From Mimachlamys varia (Eukaryota > Mollusca > Bivalvia > Pectinida > Pectinidae), in the NCBI GenBank assembly GCA_947623455.1, contig OX392535.1, forward strand, positions 39,766,688-39,830,687: 64,000 bases of DNA, written 5' to 3'. The notes under the pieces are model-generated. The model was not told the DNA's origin, did no database searches, and saw nothing but the letters and a program-made list of their open reading frames with translations. Made by a program: the position numbers and the translations under genes. This document shows positions 12,751-23,839 of the stretch, in pieces (position 1 is the stretch's first letter; each line of letters begins with the position of its first letter).

Positions 12751-13369
12751 ATAACATTTAGAAAAAAAAAGACAAAGAAAAGTATTTTGTCTGGCTTTCT
12801 ACACCTTTTTTTTGTTTGTCGTGTTATAGTCTTTACATGTACTTATCGATATACTTTTTTTCTGGAAAGATTCACACCATAATTTCCTTTACCAGATTTC
12901 CTTGCGAGAAAATGTCATTGTTATTGTACACATGTATCGTACAGTTTTTAAAAATATATTTATTTGCAGCACTTCAGACATATGTTTAATCTTGTTAAGG
13001 ATTGTGCTTGTCTCAAAAAATTATTGCAAGTTTGGTCTGAAAGTCGGAAGACATAGGGAGTACGGAATGTTGGTATTCATAATACAATGTACAGGGGAGG
13101 CTTGCTATGTCTGTTGTGAACCATTTTCTTACGTCAGAAAATGTTATTATTTACTGGGGAAAATAGTTTCGTATATAGATAAACAAGTACTTGTGAAGTG
13201 CGAGAAAGTTTGCAAGGAATAGTAATTAAGTCCAACAGTATTAAATAGAATAGTTATTGATGCTTCCTGGGACGTTTAGAATATACAATGTATACAGAGA
13301 ATACCGAAGGTCAACCAAACCATAAGCCTTACAAAAACAATATTTAAACTAGGGGTGGGGGTATTAAAC

Positions 13370-13660
13370 AAAGAACCGATTGACAGGGAGACAGAGTAGA
13401 ACGTGTCTTCTGATTCATCGACGACATCCGCCATGTAAATCCATGTCAGATCCAAGTACATGAAATGAAGGAGGACGTTTCTGAATATGTTCATTAGAGC
13501 GTTTACTTTTTATGTGATTGAGAATGATGACTTAGTTCTCATTTGAAACACCTGATCTTATTCTCTAGTACTTTTCAAGGATATCTGTGGAACCTTTCAT
13601 TTATTCATATTTTGCCCCTAGTTTCAACGATCTGGAGTTAGGATTATGGTTTTGTGGATA
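13370..13660. mobile_element. Two 3' fragments of the RT element, head to head
   Basis: 13370-13470 is minus-oriented (GTGTCTTCTGATTCATCG, ACGACATCCGCCATGTAAAT) and 13500-13660 is plus-oriented (GATTGAGAATGATGACTTAG, TTATTCTCTAGTACTTTTC, CATATTTTGCCCCTAGTTTC). The arrangement suggests an inversion or two insertions. Confidence 0.55.
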
Positions 13661-15237
13661 CTTCGAAACAATATTTTGTTGATGTCAAACTGTTGAAACC
13701 TTAGATATAGATATATGCAGATATACGAACACCTTATCAGAATTCTTGAGATGAGGGTCCTCTTGTGAGGGGATACCCGGAGGCTTCCCAGTGCCAGGAA
13801 AACTCCGTTTATGTTTCCTATCTTCTTTACACAAATAGAAGGAAGGCTATTTACTGTATGTTTTGCTTGTTCTATGTATTTGATTAAGATTAAAAATCCA
13901 TTTTAAACCGACATTATAGGCATAGAATAAAATATCTTACATAACATTGGGATATTTCTCCGCTGAGAGAAGAAAAGAACATTCAAAACTGCAAGATATG
14001 ATACATGTAATATCCGTGCCCAGAAATATCAATTCAGAAATGTTTGTTTATAAAATTGATAATTAATAACACCGGTTCTTTGTTCCCGCTGTCTGATAGA
14101 CTTTTACATGCATAGTAATTCAGAGAAATGAAATTAATTTCGGTTTCTAATACAGATACTTATTATAGTTTTTGTATTATCTCCACATTCCAATATCCGC
14201 AAAGCAAAACTGTTTTCTTTTATCGCTGATCAACCAATAATGGATCATCAGGGAGCCGGAAATACAATAACTTAGGCATCTAATCTGCTTTTACTTGTAA
14301 ATTGATTTTAATTTGGCCACAAGTGGTTGGCGTTTGGAAATTAAATGATAGTAGCACGACGAATCCATCATTTTAAATACATGACTATCTGGTTTCGTTC
14401 CGAGTGGCGGGGCACATCCTCAAAAGGATTGATAATAGTGAGAGAAAAACAATCATGTTGTTACATGATTGCACTGGAAGTATTTTTTTCACAATCGATG
14501 ATGATGTATCGCGACCGGAAATGTCATATTTGTAAGATAACTTTTGTAATCGGAATTGTTTATTTTGCTGTTGTTTTGATTCAGCGAAAATTCTGGATTG
14601 TAGATACTAACGACTGTTATCTCATTAGACTTGATTTTTTTCCCGAACGTCTGTGTATTTCTTAACACTGATATAAAATTTAAGACCTTTTTGTTTTTGT
14701 TTGTCACCCATTCGTTTTATTAGTTAAGATTTAGTAATTTAACAAAAACAAAAAATTACTATACAATATTTTACAATGAACAATTATCGTAGTTGTTTCA
14801 TAAAATTCAAATATGTATTTATCATAAACATTGCATAGGTAAAGACTTTTTATATATCTTTCAACACTTTGGACATATGAAAGTACAAAAACTTGTACAA
14901 AAACCTGCTGCTAAAATCTGTAAATGAACACAAATATTCCGGATGATACTATAAAAAAGAACATTTAAATGGAACGTAATAATTTCCGATGCCTTCCGAA
15001 TGCTTTGTATTCGAGTTGCTATCGCGGTGTTCACTTGTTTCCTATGAAGAATATCTTGCTTCTAAGGACTTAAATAAACAGTTACTTATTATATTAGGGG
15101 CGGATTGAGACAGACAGGGATTTAATACCGTCGTAAGCATGCCATATCCAGGAAAGTTTGTTTCTCCTGTCGTCACAACTCCAACAATCAAGGTGGTGTA
15201 TAAAATTGACTGGCTGAATGTTGTGATATTTGTGCTG
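13661..15237. other. Non-coding stretch, nothing recognised
   Basis: AT-rich. The 106-codon frame at 14345-14665 has no recognisable domain and overlaps an antisense frame of similar quality, so no gene is called. Confidence 0.45.
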
Positions 15238-15655
15238 TAGCATTCAAGTGTGGTTGCTCTATATAGCATTCAAGTGGGGTTGCTCTATATAGCATTCAAG
15301 TGTGGTTGTTCTATATAGCATTCAAGTGTGGTTGCTCTATATAGCATTCAAGTGTGGTTGCTCTATATAGCATTCAAGTGTGGTTGTTCTATATAGCATT
15401 CAAGTGTGGTTGTTCTATATAGCATTCAAGTGTGGTTGCTCTATATAGCATTCAAGTGTGGTTGCTCTATATAGCATTCAAGTGTGCTTGCTCTATATAG
15501 CATTCAAGTGTGGTTGCTCTATATAGCATTCAAGTGTGGTTGTTCTATATAGCATTCAAGTGTGGTTGTTCTATATAGCATTCAAGTGTGGTTGCTCTAT
15601 ATAGCATTCAAGTGTGGTTGCTATATATAGCATTCAAGTGTGGTTGCTCTATACA
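15238..15655. repeat. 26-bp tandem array, ~16 copies
   Basis: Unit GCATTCAAGTGTGGTTGCTC plus TATATA, very homogeneous (mainly C/T at one position, plus single G and A changes). High homogeneity implies recent expansion or active homogenisation. Confidence 0.95.
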
Positions 15656-16289
15656 AGACGGCGATGGAAGCAGGGTCCCACTACCAACAGAACATTATAT
15701 ATATCCAGCACACAAGCAATTTAACATACCTAGGGAGATATTAGCCATATGGCATAGAACTAGTAGTTAGGGCCTGATAAGGCAGCTTCAGCGAATTCCT
15801 CAGAACTGTTAGGATTAAATACTAGCTATATTTTATATTATTATAATTTATTTTTTTATAATAAAATAACAATCTATTGAATTTATCACCGTAACAGAGA
15901 AAAAGAAAGTGTTGTGGTATACTAAATGGGGAAATTGAAAGCAGTTCTTGGTTTTCAAAAAAGATTTCCAGTCGGGGATTAGGAGGGTTTCGACACTCAG
16001 AAGTACGCAACCAAAATACTTGCACACATATCCTCGAGTCATATCGCTTACTTACCTCTCTCCTTTAGTATGCTCATGCTGTTTATTTCTATATTGCTTT
16101 TGCCCAGCTAGACACAATAATCAGCAATGTGAATATTGTCTTCCAACATAAAAATACTGGAGCTTATCACGAAAAGTCCTTATTCCCGAGAGAATGTGTC
16201 TATTAAATGAAATTTTAATTTCAAGATATTTATGGATTCTGAGAGAGCCCATGCCTGACAGTGGGCTAAACGTTCACGTTATACTTAGT

Positions 16290-16462
16290 TAGAGGTATGG
16301 GGTCACCTGCCCGACCACGTGGGTTTTCTCCGAGTACTCCGGTTTCCTCCCACAATAAGACCCCCCCGCGCGTTAACATCCGGGCCAACAAGAGTGATTT
16401 ATATAAGTTGGATAACTTGTTTCATAATTGTTGTAAAATTGATAAAATTTATACTTATATTA
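16290..16462 (+). mobile_element. SINE family A, 5'-truncated
   Basis: Body only: GGTATGGGGTCACCTGCCC, ACGTGGGTTTTCTCC, TCCGGTTTCCTCCCACAAT, GGGCCAACAAGAGTG and TTGTTTCATAATTGTTGTAAAA. The tRNA-like head seen in the full copy at 36583-36826 is missing. Confidence 0.8.
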
Positions 16463-16829
16463 ATTAGAGGCTCTTTTAGAATGTCTATCAAAAGGTCCTC
16501 TATTAAAAAAAATAGGCAGTTTCCGAAATTTCTTGAACCCGATGTTCAACCCACACAGAGAACTGCATTTGTATGTAGCTGTGTTTGAAGACAAAACATA
16601 TAAATTGATCCTTGTTTAAAAGCGATATTACATTTACTGTTTGTAAAAAGAACCAAGCCTGCTTGATAACTAGGGTAGTCCTACTCACACATTTACCGGG
16701 GTTTTTTTCGGAAGAGTATTATAATATTCTCAGATACCGATTGATATAAAGGAGCTGACCCACCTTGTATAACAAACATTGTATAACTGGCTTTGCTAAC
16801 TGTTCGACAAAGCTGTCTGTGTATTTCAA

Positions 16830-17270
16830 TTACTTGTACAATGTACCTTTAAACCAAAGCTTCAGTCTTGTTATGATATTGTATATTCCAAGAATGGAAT
16901 TAAAGGGTTTTTGATTTTGATAAGATATTCTTTTGATCAGAATTGAACACCCCTTCCTAAATAATGTTTCGTCTAATAGAATAATTGCTTTTTCGGTTTT
17001 TTTCAATACCTCATAAATCAAACTGAACTCATTATGAGAGATGCCTTTTCCAAGAAAGGTGGACGTTGATACATATATATGACTGTGAGCTGTTTTGCCA
17101 AAAGCAATGGGTCCCACGATGTTAAATTCAACCATTTTCATGAATTCAATGGGTCCTTTCAGAATTTTATGAGTACAGGAATCGGGATGCTCACGTAGAT
17201 TGATCACTGAACAACGAACTAGATGATTTTGATTTCCCGTCGTGAATTTTCCCTTTCCTGATAATAACAT
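16830..17270 (-). CDS. Unrecognised 146-codon open frame, doubtful
   Basis: This is one of the longest uninterrupted frames outside the repeats and the two genes. It is mostly unremarkable, with a hydrophobic stretch near the middle (FNIVGPIAFGKTAHSHIY) and a basic C-terminus. A second frame of 86 codons (17191-17451) overlaps its start in another phase. I recognise no domain, signal peptide, splice signals or codon-use contrast. It may be chance in AT-rich DNA or a decayed exon. No function is proposed. Confidence 0.15.
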   Translation of the reverse strand: MLLSGKGKFTTGNQNHLVRCSVINLREHPDSCTHKILKGPIEFMKMVEFNIVGPIAFGKTAHSHIYVSTSTFLGKGISHNEFSLIYEVLKKTEKAIILLDETLFRKGCSILIKRISYQNQKPFNSILGIYNIITRLKLWFKGTLYK

Positions 17271-17459
17271 ACCCGTATATGATGTTTACATGTCGTACAT
17301 AAGCTAGCTGATTTGTTATTCTAAGTTTTTCTCGAAATATAGATACATGTATGTTTGTGATATTTGTCGGCTGTTGACGAACAAACGTACGGTTCGGCGA
17401 TTCGAGGGCGTCAAGTAAATAAAGACCATTGGCTGGTTCCGTGATTGTCATCGTTTCTT

Positions 17460-18234
17460 AACAAGAACGATATGTTTTAGGTGGAAAACAACACGTTTCA
17501 TAAAAGTAATAATGTAAAGAAAGTCTTTGTTAAGCTTGCATGTGTTTTCAGTTCGAATTTGAAAAACAAAATTTGATTTGAACTTAATGAAATCAGGAAT
17601 GAACTGACGAACACTTTTTGTTTTTTACAAACAAATATCCCCTGGAAGATCGAACTACTCGGTAGTGAGTCAGTCATAACAAAACTCAAACAAACAAGCA
17701 AAACATCGGAATTTCTCATCTCGACGACTTTGGAAATAGCATAGTGAATGCAATTTTAAAGCACTCGGCGATGCAATTTAGTGGCATTTCATAAAATAAA
17801 TCAAGGATGATTAAAATATTTGTTTCAGACAAAAACACTCCTTTACAGGAGATAATTTGCATGTTATGAGCGGAAAACAAATTGTAGCTTTTCCCCATCA
17901 TTTTATCATTTCATTATTTCTTTATGTTTCATTATTGTCCCATTTTTTCTGACATTATGTCTTTGAAAACTCATTAAAGTTCTCATTATTGCTGCATCTT
18001 TATAATAATTAAAATTAAAATAAAAAGTAATTAAATTTGATATCACCATGGTATTTGAATACAATTTGTCCAATTTTAATATGACTTTTTTATAAGAATT
18101 GTTGTGATCTCCATAGAACAGTACAGTTAAAATATTCAATTGATTTACAAACTACATCACAACGCTATCTGACCATCCAATTGTGTATCACTTGATTAAT
18201 GGAATGCATTTGTCAATTTAAAAATATAAATTAT
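17460..18234. other. Non-coding stretch, nothing recognised
   Basis: AT-rich sequence. Short frames only, none convincing. Confidence 0.45.
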
Positions 18235-18462
18235 ATTTAATTTACAATAATTAAGAAACAAGGTATCCAGCTTATATTAATAACTCTTGTTTGCCCAGAA
18301 AATAGTGCTCGAGGGGTCCAATTGTGGGAGGAAACTGGAGGACCCAGATAAAACCCACGTGGTCGGGGAGGTGGTCCCATACCTTTCACGCCCGGTCGGG
18401 GAATCGAACCCTGGCCGCCTTGGTGAAAGGCAGGTACGTTATCCACTGTATCGCCCGATCAC
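18235..18462 (-). mobile_element. SINE family A, with head, minus strand
   Basis: On the minus strand: GATACAGTGGATAACGTACC (A-box region), then AAGGCGGCCAGGGTTCGATT (B box GGTTCGATTCC), then the body with ACGTGGGTTTTATC and GAAACAAGGTATCC near the tail. It is diverged from the 36583 copy, so it is an older insertion. Confidence 0.75.
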
Positions 18463-19094
18463 CCATTCATTTGTGTATCTATGTTGGTCTCAGTGCAACT
18501 ACAAAATGTAACCTGCTTAACACAACGCATGTGCGAAGGAAAACAACTATTCACGCGCTAAAGTAGAAACGCAAGATATACACCTGTTTAAACAATCGAA
18601 AATGAACAATCAGTAAATAAGTATCAGCTCACTGTTACAAGTCATGATCATGTTCTACCCTGGATGTTCTGTCTCGATGTCAGTGTCAACCTTCGTGTAT
18701 TAAAAAAAACCATACATGTACTTTGCATTGTAGATCCATCTGATCACGTCCTACTTGAAATCAAGTTGAAGAAAGACTGTGGTATCGAAAATATATTTGG
18801 TATCGTCTGAAAGATAAAAGTTACACATATAAAATGAGGCGTGCATGTAAAAAATTGGACTTAATTCAGTGACGAAAACGAGCTTAGAGTGAAAATAGGT
18901 CGATTTTCTCGTTCATGTTTGTTCTTTCCTTTGTCACAGATTTATAGTAGCGGGAGGGGTTATTTTCGAGAGAGGTAAAATAATTATCTCACCTATTTCT
19001 TAGTGACATAGGTTATTAGCAGTGCTAAATATTCTGAAATGCTCGGTCAATGTCCTAGCAGAATTTTGGTGCTGGTTGAAGTTAGGGCCCCGGT

Positions 19095-19512
19095 CTAGGT
19101 CTGATGCCAATGAGCTAGAGGTCATGGACAAATATTTACAGTCTACACTGAAATTCACTCGATAACCATTGTTCCACAGATTATCATTTTAACCGCATAA
19201 CTGTACTCAAACATGTGACAAATTTCTATGACGTCGACAACAATACATGTGGGCGGAGCTATGCAAATCTTACAGTTTGAAACACAATTGTGTGACGTCA
19301 CCAAAAATAAACGTGGGCGGAGCTTGCAAATTTCATGCTGTTACATTTATTAAACTATTCACATGTTTATTAGTTTTGAAATAAAATCTGTGTCCGAAGA
19401 TTGGCCTAAAATGAACAAAATGGTTACGACCATTTCACAGAAAGATACTGTAAATATAAGGATAAACTTTCTAATTTGTTTAGGTTATCGGGGGATAACT
19501 ACAATGGGAAAC
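19095..19512 (+). repeat. Dispersed repeat X, plus orientation
   Basis: Contains GTGGGCGGAGCTATGCAAAT, a second GTGGGCGGAGCTTGCAAAT, TTTTGAAATAAAATCTGTG, GATACTGTAAATATAAGG and TTTAGGTTATCGGGGGATAA. The same blocks in reverse order and orientation fill 41595-42075. No coding capacity is seen. Class unknown. Confidence 0.75.
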
Positions 19513-20499
19513 GGGTAAATTCAATAACCTTAACAAAATAGAAAATCAATCCTTAAATGTGTCCTTTAATTTTAATACATAACGAAGTTCTTTATTTAAA
19601 GACACTGTGGAATTGACCTTATTAAAGTCGACATAGACGTGCCAAAAGTCTTTCATTTTCTTTTATTTTACTTTACTGTCAAAATTGTTTTAAGAGACCG
19701 TCCAAGGGATCCAAGAAAAAAGGTCACATATGACAGTTGGTCTCTTAATTAAATCACCACTTTTTGAGAAATGACAAAAAGGACATATACTCTTTCAGAC
19801 TCTTTAATTACAACTTACATTGTGTTTAAAATCATATACAACATTGATGTAAAATTGATAAAAATTAGTAAAAGAGTTTAATTTTAAAAATAGAATAAGC
19901 TAGTTTTAAAAAATCATATTATTTGTATTTCAAACTTTTTGTTTCAATGAATTTTTCTTGATTTTGTTAATGAATCATTTTTTAATGAAATTTTGTACAT
20001 TATTTTATAGCGAATTGTTTCATGTCATAATATTTTCATTTTTTTCCGATGATATGACTAGTCATATCATAATATGTTTTTACAACATCCAATTTTTTAC
20101 ATGATTTTGATGTTATTTGGTAGCGTTATATAGAAAAATGGCATCACACGAAATTAGTAGTTAAGATAAATCTATATCCCTCCATAAATACGCAATGGAA
20201 TATTAAGTAAATACCAAGAGAGGAAACTATTGTTATTTCTTGATAAAATGACCAAATATTGTTAAAATCCGTCCAAACCAAAGTCAGGAATAATCACGGG
20301 AAAAGGTTGTAAATACAAAGATTATATAGCAAAAGAAGAAAATAAGGAAGATTTTTAGCACGTCAATCTATGTGCTTATTGTAGGAGAGGTTATTCTGGG
20401 TGTGTACCAAAAGTATATATATACCTCCGGACCTTTCCTTCGCCATAAAAGTCATGTCAGAATTTTATACTTGAAACCGTGTACACATTAAGCACTGTG
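19513..20499. other. AT-rich non-coding stretch
   Basis: No gene seen. Contains a perfect palindrome TGATATGACTAGTCATATCA at about 20048. Confidence 0.5.
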
Positions 20500-20665
20500 A
20501 AAAGGTATGGGGTCACCTGCCCGACCACGTGGGTTTTCTCTGGATACTCCGGTTTCCTCCCACAATAAGACCCCTCGCACGCTAACATCCGGGCCAACAA
20601 GAGTGATTAATATAAGTTGTAAAACTTGTTTTCATAAGTGTTGTCAAATAAATAAAGTTTATATT
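20500..20665 (+). mobile_element. SINE family A, 5'-truncated
   Basis: Body and tail (GGTATGGGGTCACCTGCCC to CAAATAAATAAAGTTTATATT), truncated at nearly the same point as the 16290 copy. The shared truncation point suggests a body-only subfamily. Confidence 0.8.
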
Positions 20666-20884
20666 GGAAAGTACTGTGTACCCAATATTGTAAACATGAA
20701 CTACTGTTTTCCGTATATTTTACAAGAAAACTGTTTATTGTAATTTGATCTAAACGGAAACAAAAAGGGGGATTCCGTATTACGAAATACCATGCCCGTA
20801 TAAAATATATAGAGGTTACTATGGTGGCTGATTCGGGACATCGTAATATCGCTTCGTTTTCCTTCGTTTTATACAAAGCGATAT

Positions 20885-21370
20885 AACGATATTACGATAT
20901 GACGATACGACAGGACGATAGGACGATACGACAGAACGATAGGACGATACGATAGGACGACAGGACGATACGATAGGACGATAGTACGATAGGACAGGAC
21001 GATAGGACGATACGATAGGACGATAGGACGATACGACAGGACGATACGATTTAACGATATTACGATAGGACGATATTACGATATTACGATACGATATAAC
21101 GATATTACGATATTACGATACGATATAACGATATGACGATAGGACGATATTACGATATTACGATACGACATAACGATAGCACGATAGGACGATATTACGA
21201 TACGACACGACGATAGGACGAAATTACGATATTACGATACGACATAACGATAGGACGATAGGACGATATTACGATACGACAGAACGATATGACGATAGGA
21301 CGATATTACGATACGACAGAACGATATGACGATAGGACGATAGGACGATACGACAGAACGATATGACGTC
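20885..21370 (-). repeat. TCGT-word array in the left arm
   Basis: On the minus strand it is built from 8-bp words ATCGTNNT (NN = CC, AA, CA, TA, TC, AC) mixed with 5-bp words GTCGT/ATCGT. No stop codons arise in several phases because every word reads as Ser-Tyr-Arg, Ile-Val and similar. Confidence 0.85.
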
Positions 21371-21652
21371 AGATATATAAAGGCCATGGCGGCTTGCTTA
21401 AAAAGATGAAACGAAACTAGCATGTAGTAGTGGATGAAAATCTAAATTAATCGGAAATGTCTCGCGACAAGTTAAATATGTGCATTATTTACAAATTGTT
21501 TAGAAATAACGTTGGTATACTTTCCATTATATTACTGTAATGGGAGGCTCATTTCACACGTAAATATTTATTATTTACTGACAGAAACTCAAGTAGCTGT
21601 GATATAGCTGTAAGAGAAAGTTAGTAAAACTATGTTATTAAAGTACTGGTAT

Positions 21653-22622
21653 TTATGGTGGCTGATTCGGGACATCGTAATATCGCTTAGTTTTCTTTCG
21701 TTTTATACAAAGCGATATGACGATATTACGATATGACGATACGACAGGACGATGGGACGATACGTATATATATTTATATCTATGTAAGTTAAAAACAAAC
21801 AATACTAGTACTTTAATAACATAGTTTTACTAACTTTCTCTTACAGCTATATCACAGCTACTTGAGTTTCTGTCAGTAAATAATAAATAGTTACGTGTGA
21901 AATGAGCCTCCCATTACAGTAATGTAATGGAAGTATACCAACGTTATTTCTAAACAATTTGTAAATAATGCACATATTTAACTTGTTGCGAGTCTGTCGT
22001 ACAATTCTCAGATGAAACAACGACATTTCCGATTAATTTAGATTTTAATCCATTACTACATGCTAGTTTCATTTCATCTTTTTAAGCAAGCCGCCATGGC
22101 CTTTATATATGTGACGTCATATCGTTCTGTCGTATCGTCCTATCTTCATATCGTTCTGTCGTATCGTCCTATCGTAATATCGTCCTATCGTAATATCGTC
22201 CTATCGTAATATCATCCTATCGTAATATCGTCATATCGTTATGTCGTATCGTAATATCGTTATATCGTCCTATCGTACTGTCGTATCGTAATATCGTCCT
22301 ATCGTCCTATCGTACTGTCGTATCGTAATATCGTAATATCGTCATATCGTTATATCGTATCGTAATATCGTGATATCGTATCGTAATATCGTAATATCGT
22401 TATATCGTATCGTCCTATCGTCCTGTCGCATCGTCCTATCGTCCTGTCGTATCGTCCTATCGTCCTGTCGTATCGTCCTATCGTCCTATCGTATCGTCCT
22501 ATCGTCCTGTCGTATCGTACTATCGTCCTGTCGTATCGTCATATCGTAATATCGTTATATCGCTTTGTATAAAACGAAGGAAAACGAAGCGATATTACGA
22601 TGTCCCGAATCAGCCACCATAG
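21653..22622. mobile_element. Nested 970-bp non-autonomous element, 4-bp target duplication
   Basis: Begins TTATGGTGGCTGATTCGGG and ends with the inverse CCCGAATCAGCCACCATAG. The 4-bp direct repeat GTAT flanks it at 21649-21652 and 22623-22626. Removing it rejoins AGTACTG-GTAT-TGCTAATTTTTAACTT, which matches the uninterrupted right arm at about 27490-27520 in reverse complement. It has a short word array at the left end, a unique middle, and a long word array (22130-22560) at the right end. It is non-coding and probably mobilised in trans. Confidence 0.75.
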
Positions 22623-22730
22623 GTATTGCTAATTTTTAACTTACATATAGCTGCATGAGAAAGTTTGTAAAACTATGTTATTGAAGTACTGATACTGTTT
22701 ATTTGGACGTACATGTACATGTATATAGCT

Positions 22731-23474
22731 GTCGTATCGTAATATCATAATATCGTCCTATCGTCCTGTCGTATCGTAATATCGTCCTATCGTCAAATCG
22801 TCCTGTCGTATCGTTATATCGTAATATCGTCATAACGTTATGTCGTATCGTAATATCGTAATATCGTCCTGTCGTATCGTAACATCGTAATATCGTCCTA
22901 TCGTCCTGTCGTATCGTAATATCGCCCTATCGTCATATCGTTATATCGTATCGTCCTATCGTCATATCGTCCTGTCGTATCGTAATATCGTAATATCGTT
23001 ATGTCGTATCGTAATATCGTAATATCGTCCTATCGTCCTGTCGTATCGTAATATCGTCCTGTCGTATCGTAATATCGTCCTATCGTCATATCGTTATATC
23101 GTATCGTCCTATCGTCCTATCGTTATGTCGTATCGTAATATCGTAATATCGTCCTATCGTCATATCGTTATGTCGTATCGTAATATCGTTATATCGTATC
23201 GTAATATCGTAATATCGTCCTATCGTAATATCGTCCTATCGTATCGTCCTATCGTCCTATCGTATCGTCCTATCGTATCGTCCTATCGTCCTGTCGTATC
23301 GTCTTATCGTCCTGTCGTATCGTCCTATCGTATCGTCCTATCGTATCGTCCTATCGTTCTGTCGTATCGTCCTATCGTCCTGTCGTATCGTCATATCGTA
23401 ATATCGTTATATCGCTTTGTATAAAACGAAGGAAAACGAAGCGATATTACGATGTCCCGAATCAGCCACCATAG
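22731..23474 (+). repeat. TCGT-word array ending in an element tip
   Basis: About 680 bp of ATCGTNNT and GTCGT words, then the conserved tip (23410-23474) ending CAGCCACCATAG. Four bases (TAAC) separate it from a second, oppositely oriented tip at 23479. Confidence 0.85.
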
Positions 23475-23478
23475 TAAC

Positions 23479-23831
23479 CTATGGTGGCTGATTCGGGTAA
23501 TATCGCTTCGTTTTCCTTCGTTTTATACAAAGCGATATAACGATATTACGATATGACGATACGACAGGACGATAGGACGATACGACAGGACGATACGATA
23601 GGACGATACGACAGGACGATAAGACGATACGACAGGACGATAGGACGATACGATAGGACGATAGCACGATAGGACGATACGATATAACGATAGGACGATA
23701 TTACGATACGATATAACGATATGACGATAGGACGATAGGACGATACGACGATACGACATAACGATAGGACGATATTACGATACGACATAACGATAGGACG
23801 ATACGATATAACGATATGACGATAGGACGAT
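23479..23831 (-). repeat. TCGT-word array starting at an element tip
   Basis: CTATGGTGGCTGATTCGGG starts the segment, but six bases of the usual tip (ACATCG) are missing. The word array then breaks off at GATATCATCACTTCC. With 22731-23474 it makes a head-to-head tip junction whose spacer TAAC is the complement of GTTA. Confidence 0.8.
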
Positions 23832-23839
23832 ATCATCAC

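Noticed and set aside
12902..13222. 106-codon plus-strand frame with several Cys residues
   Set aside because: Considered as a small secreted peptide, but there is no signal peptide, no splice context and no recognisable cysteine pattern.
14345..14665. 106-codon plus-strand frame
   Set aside because: No domain, opposing frame of similar length, and composition typical of AT-rich chance frames.
18390..18460. tRNA gene candidates (also 36590, 57725, 63150, 11870)
   Set aside because: The A and B boxes are present, but each is followed by a SINE body or tail and no full cloverleaf can be drawn. They are SINE heads.
20048..20067. Perfect 20-bp palindrome
   Set aside because: A single AT-rich palindrome of this length is not surprising in 64 kb of such sequence, and nothing around it suggests function.
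22130..23410. Possible CRISPR-like array
   Set aside because: There are no fixed-length repeats with unique spacers and no cas genes. The genome is eukaryotic and the pattern is a variable-word satellite.
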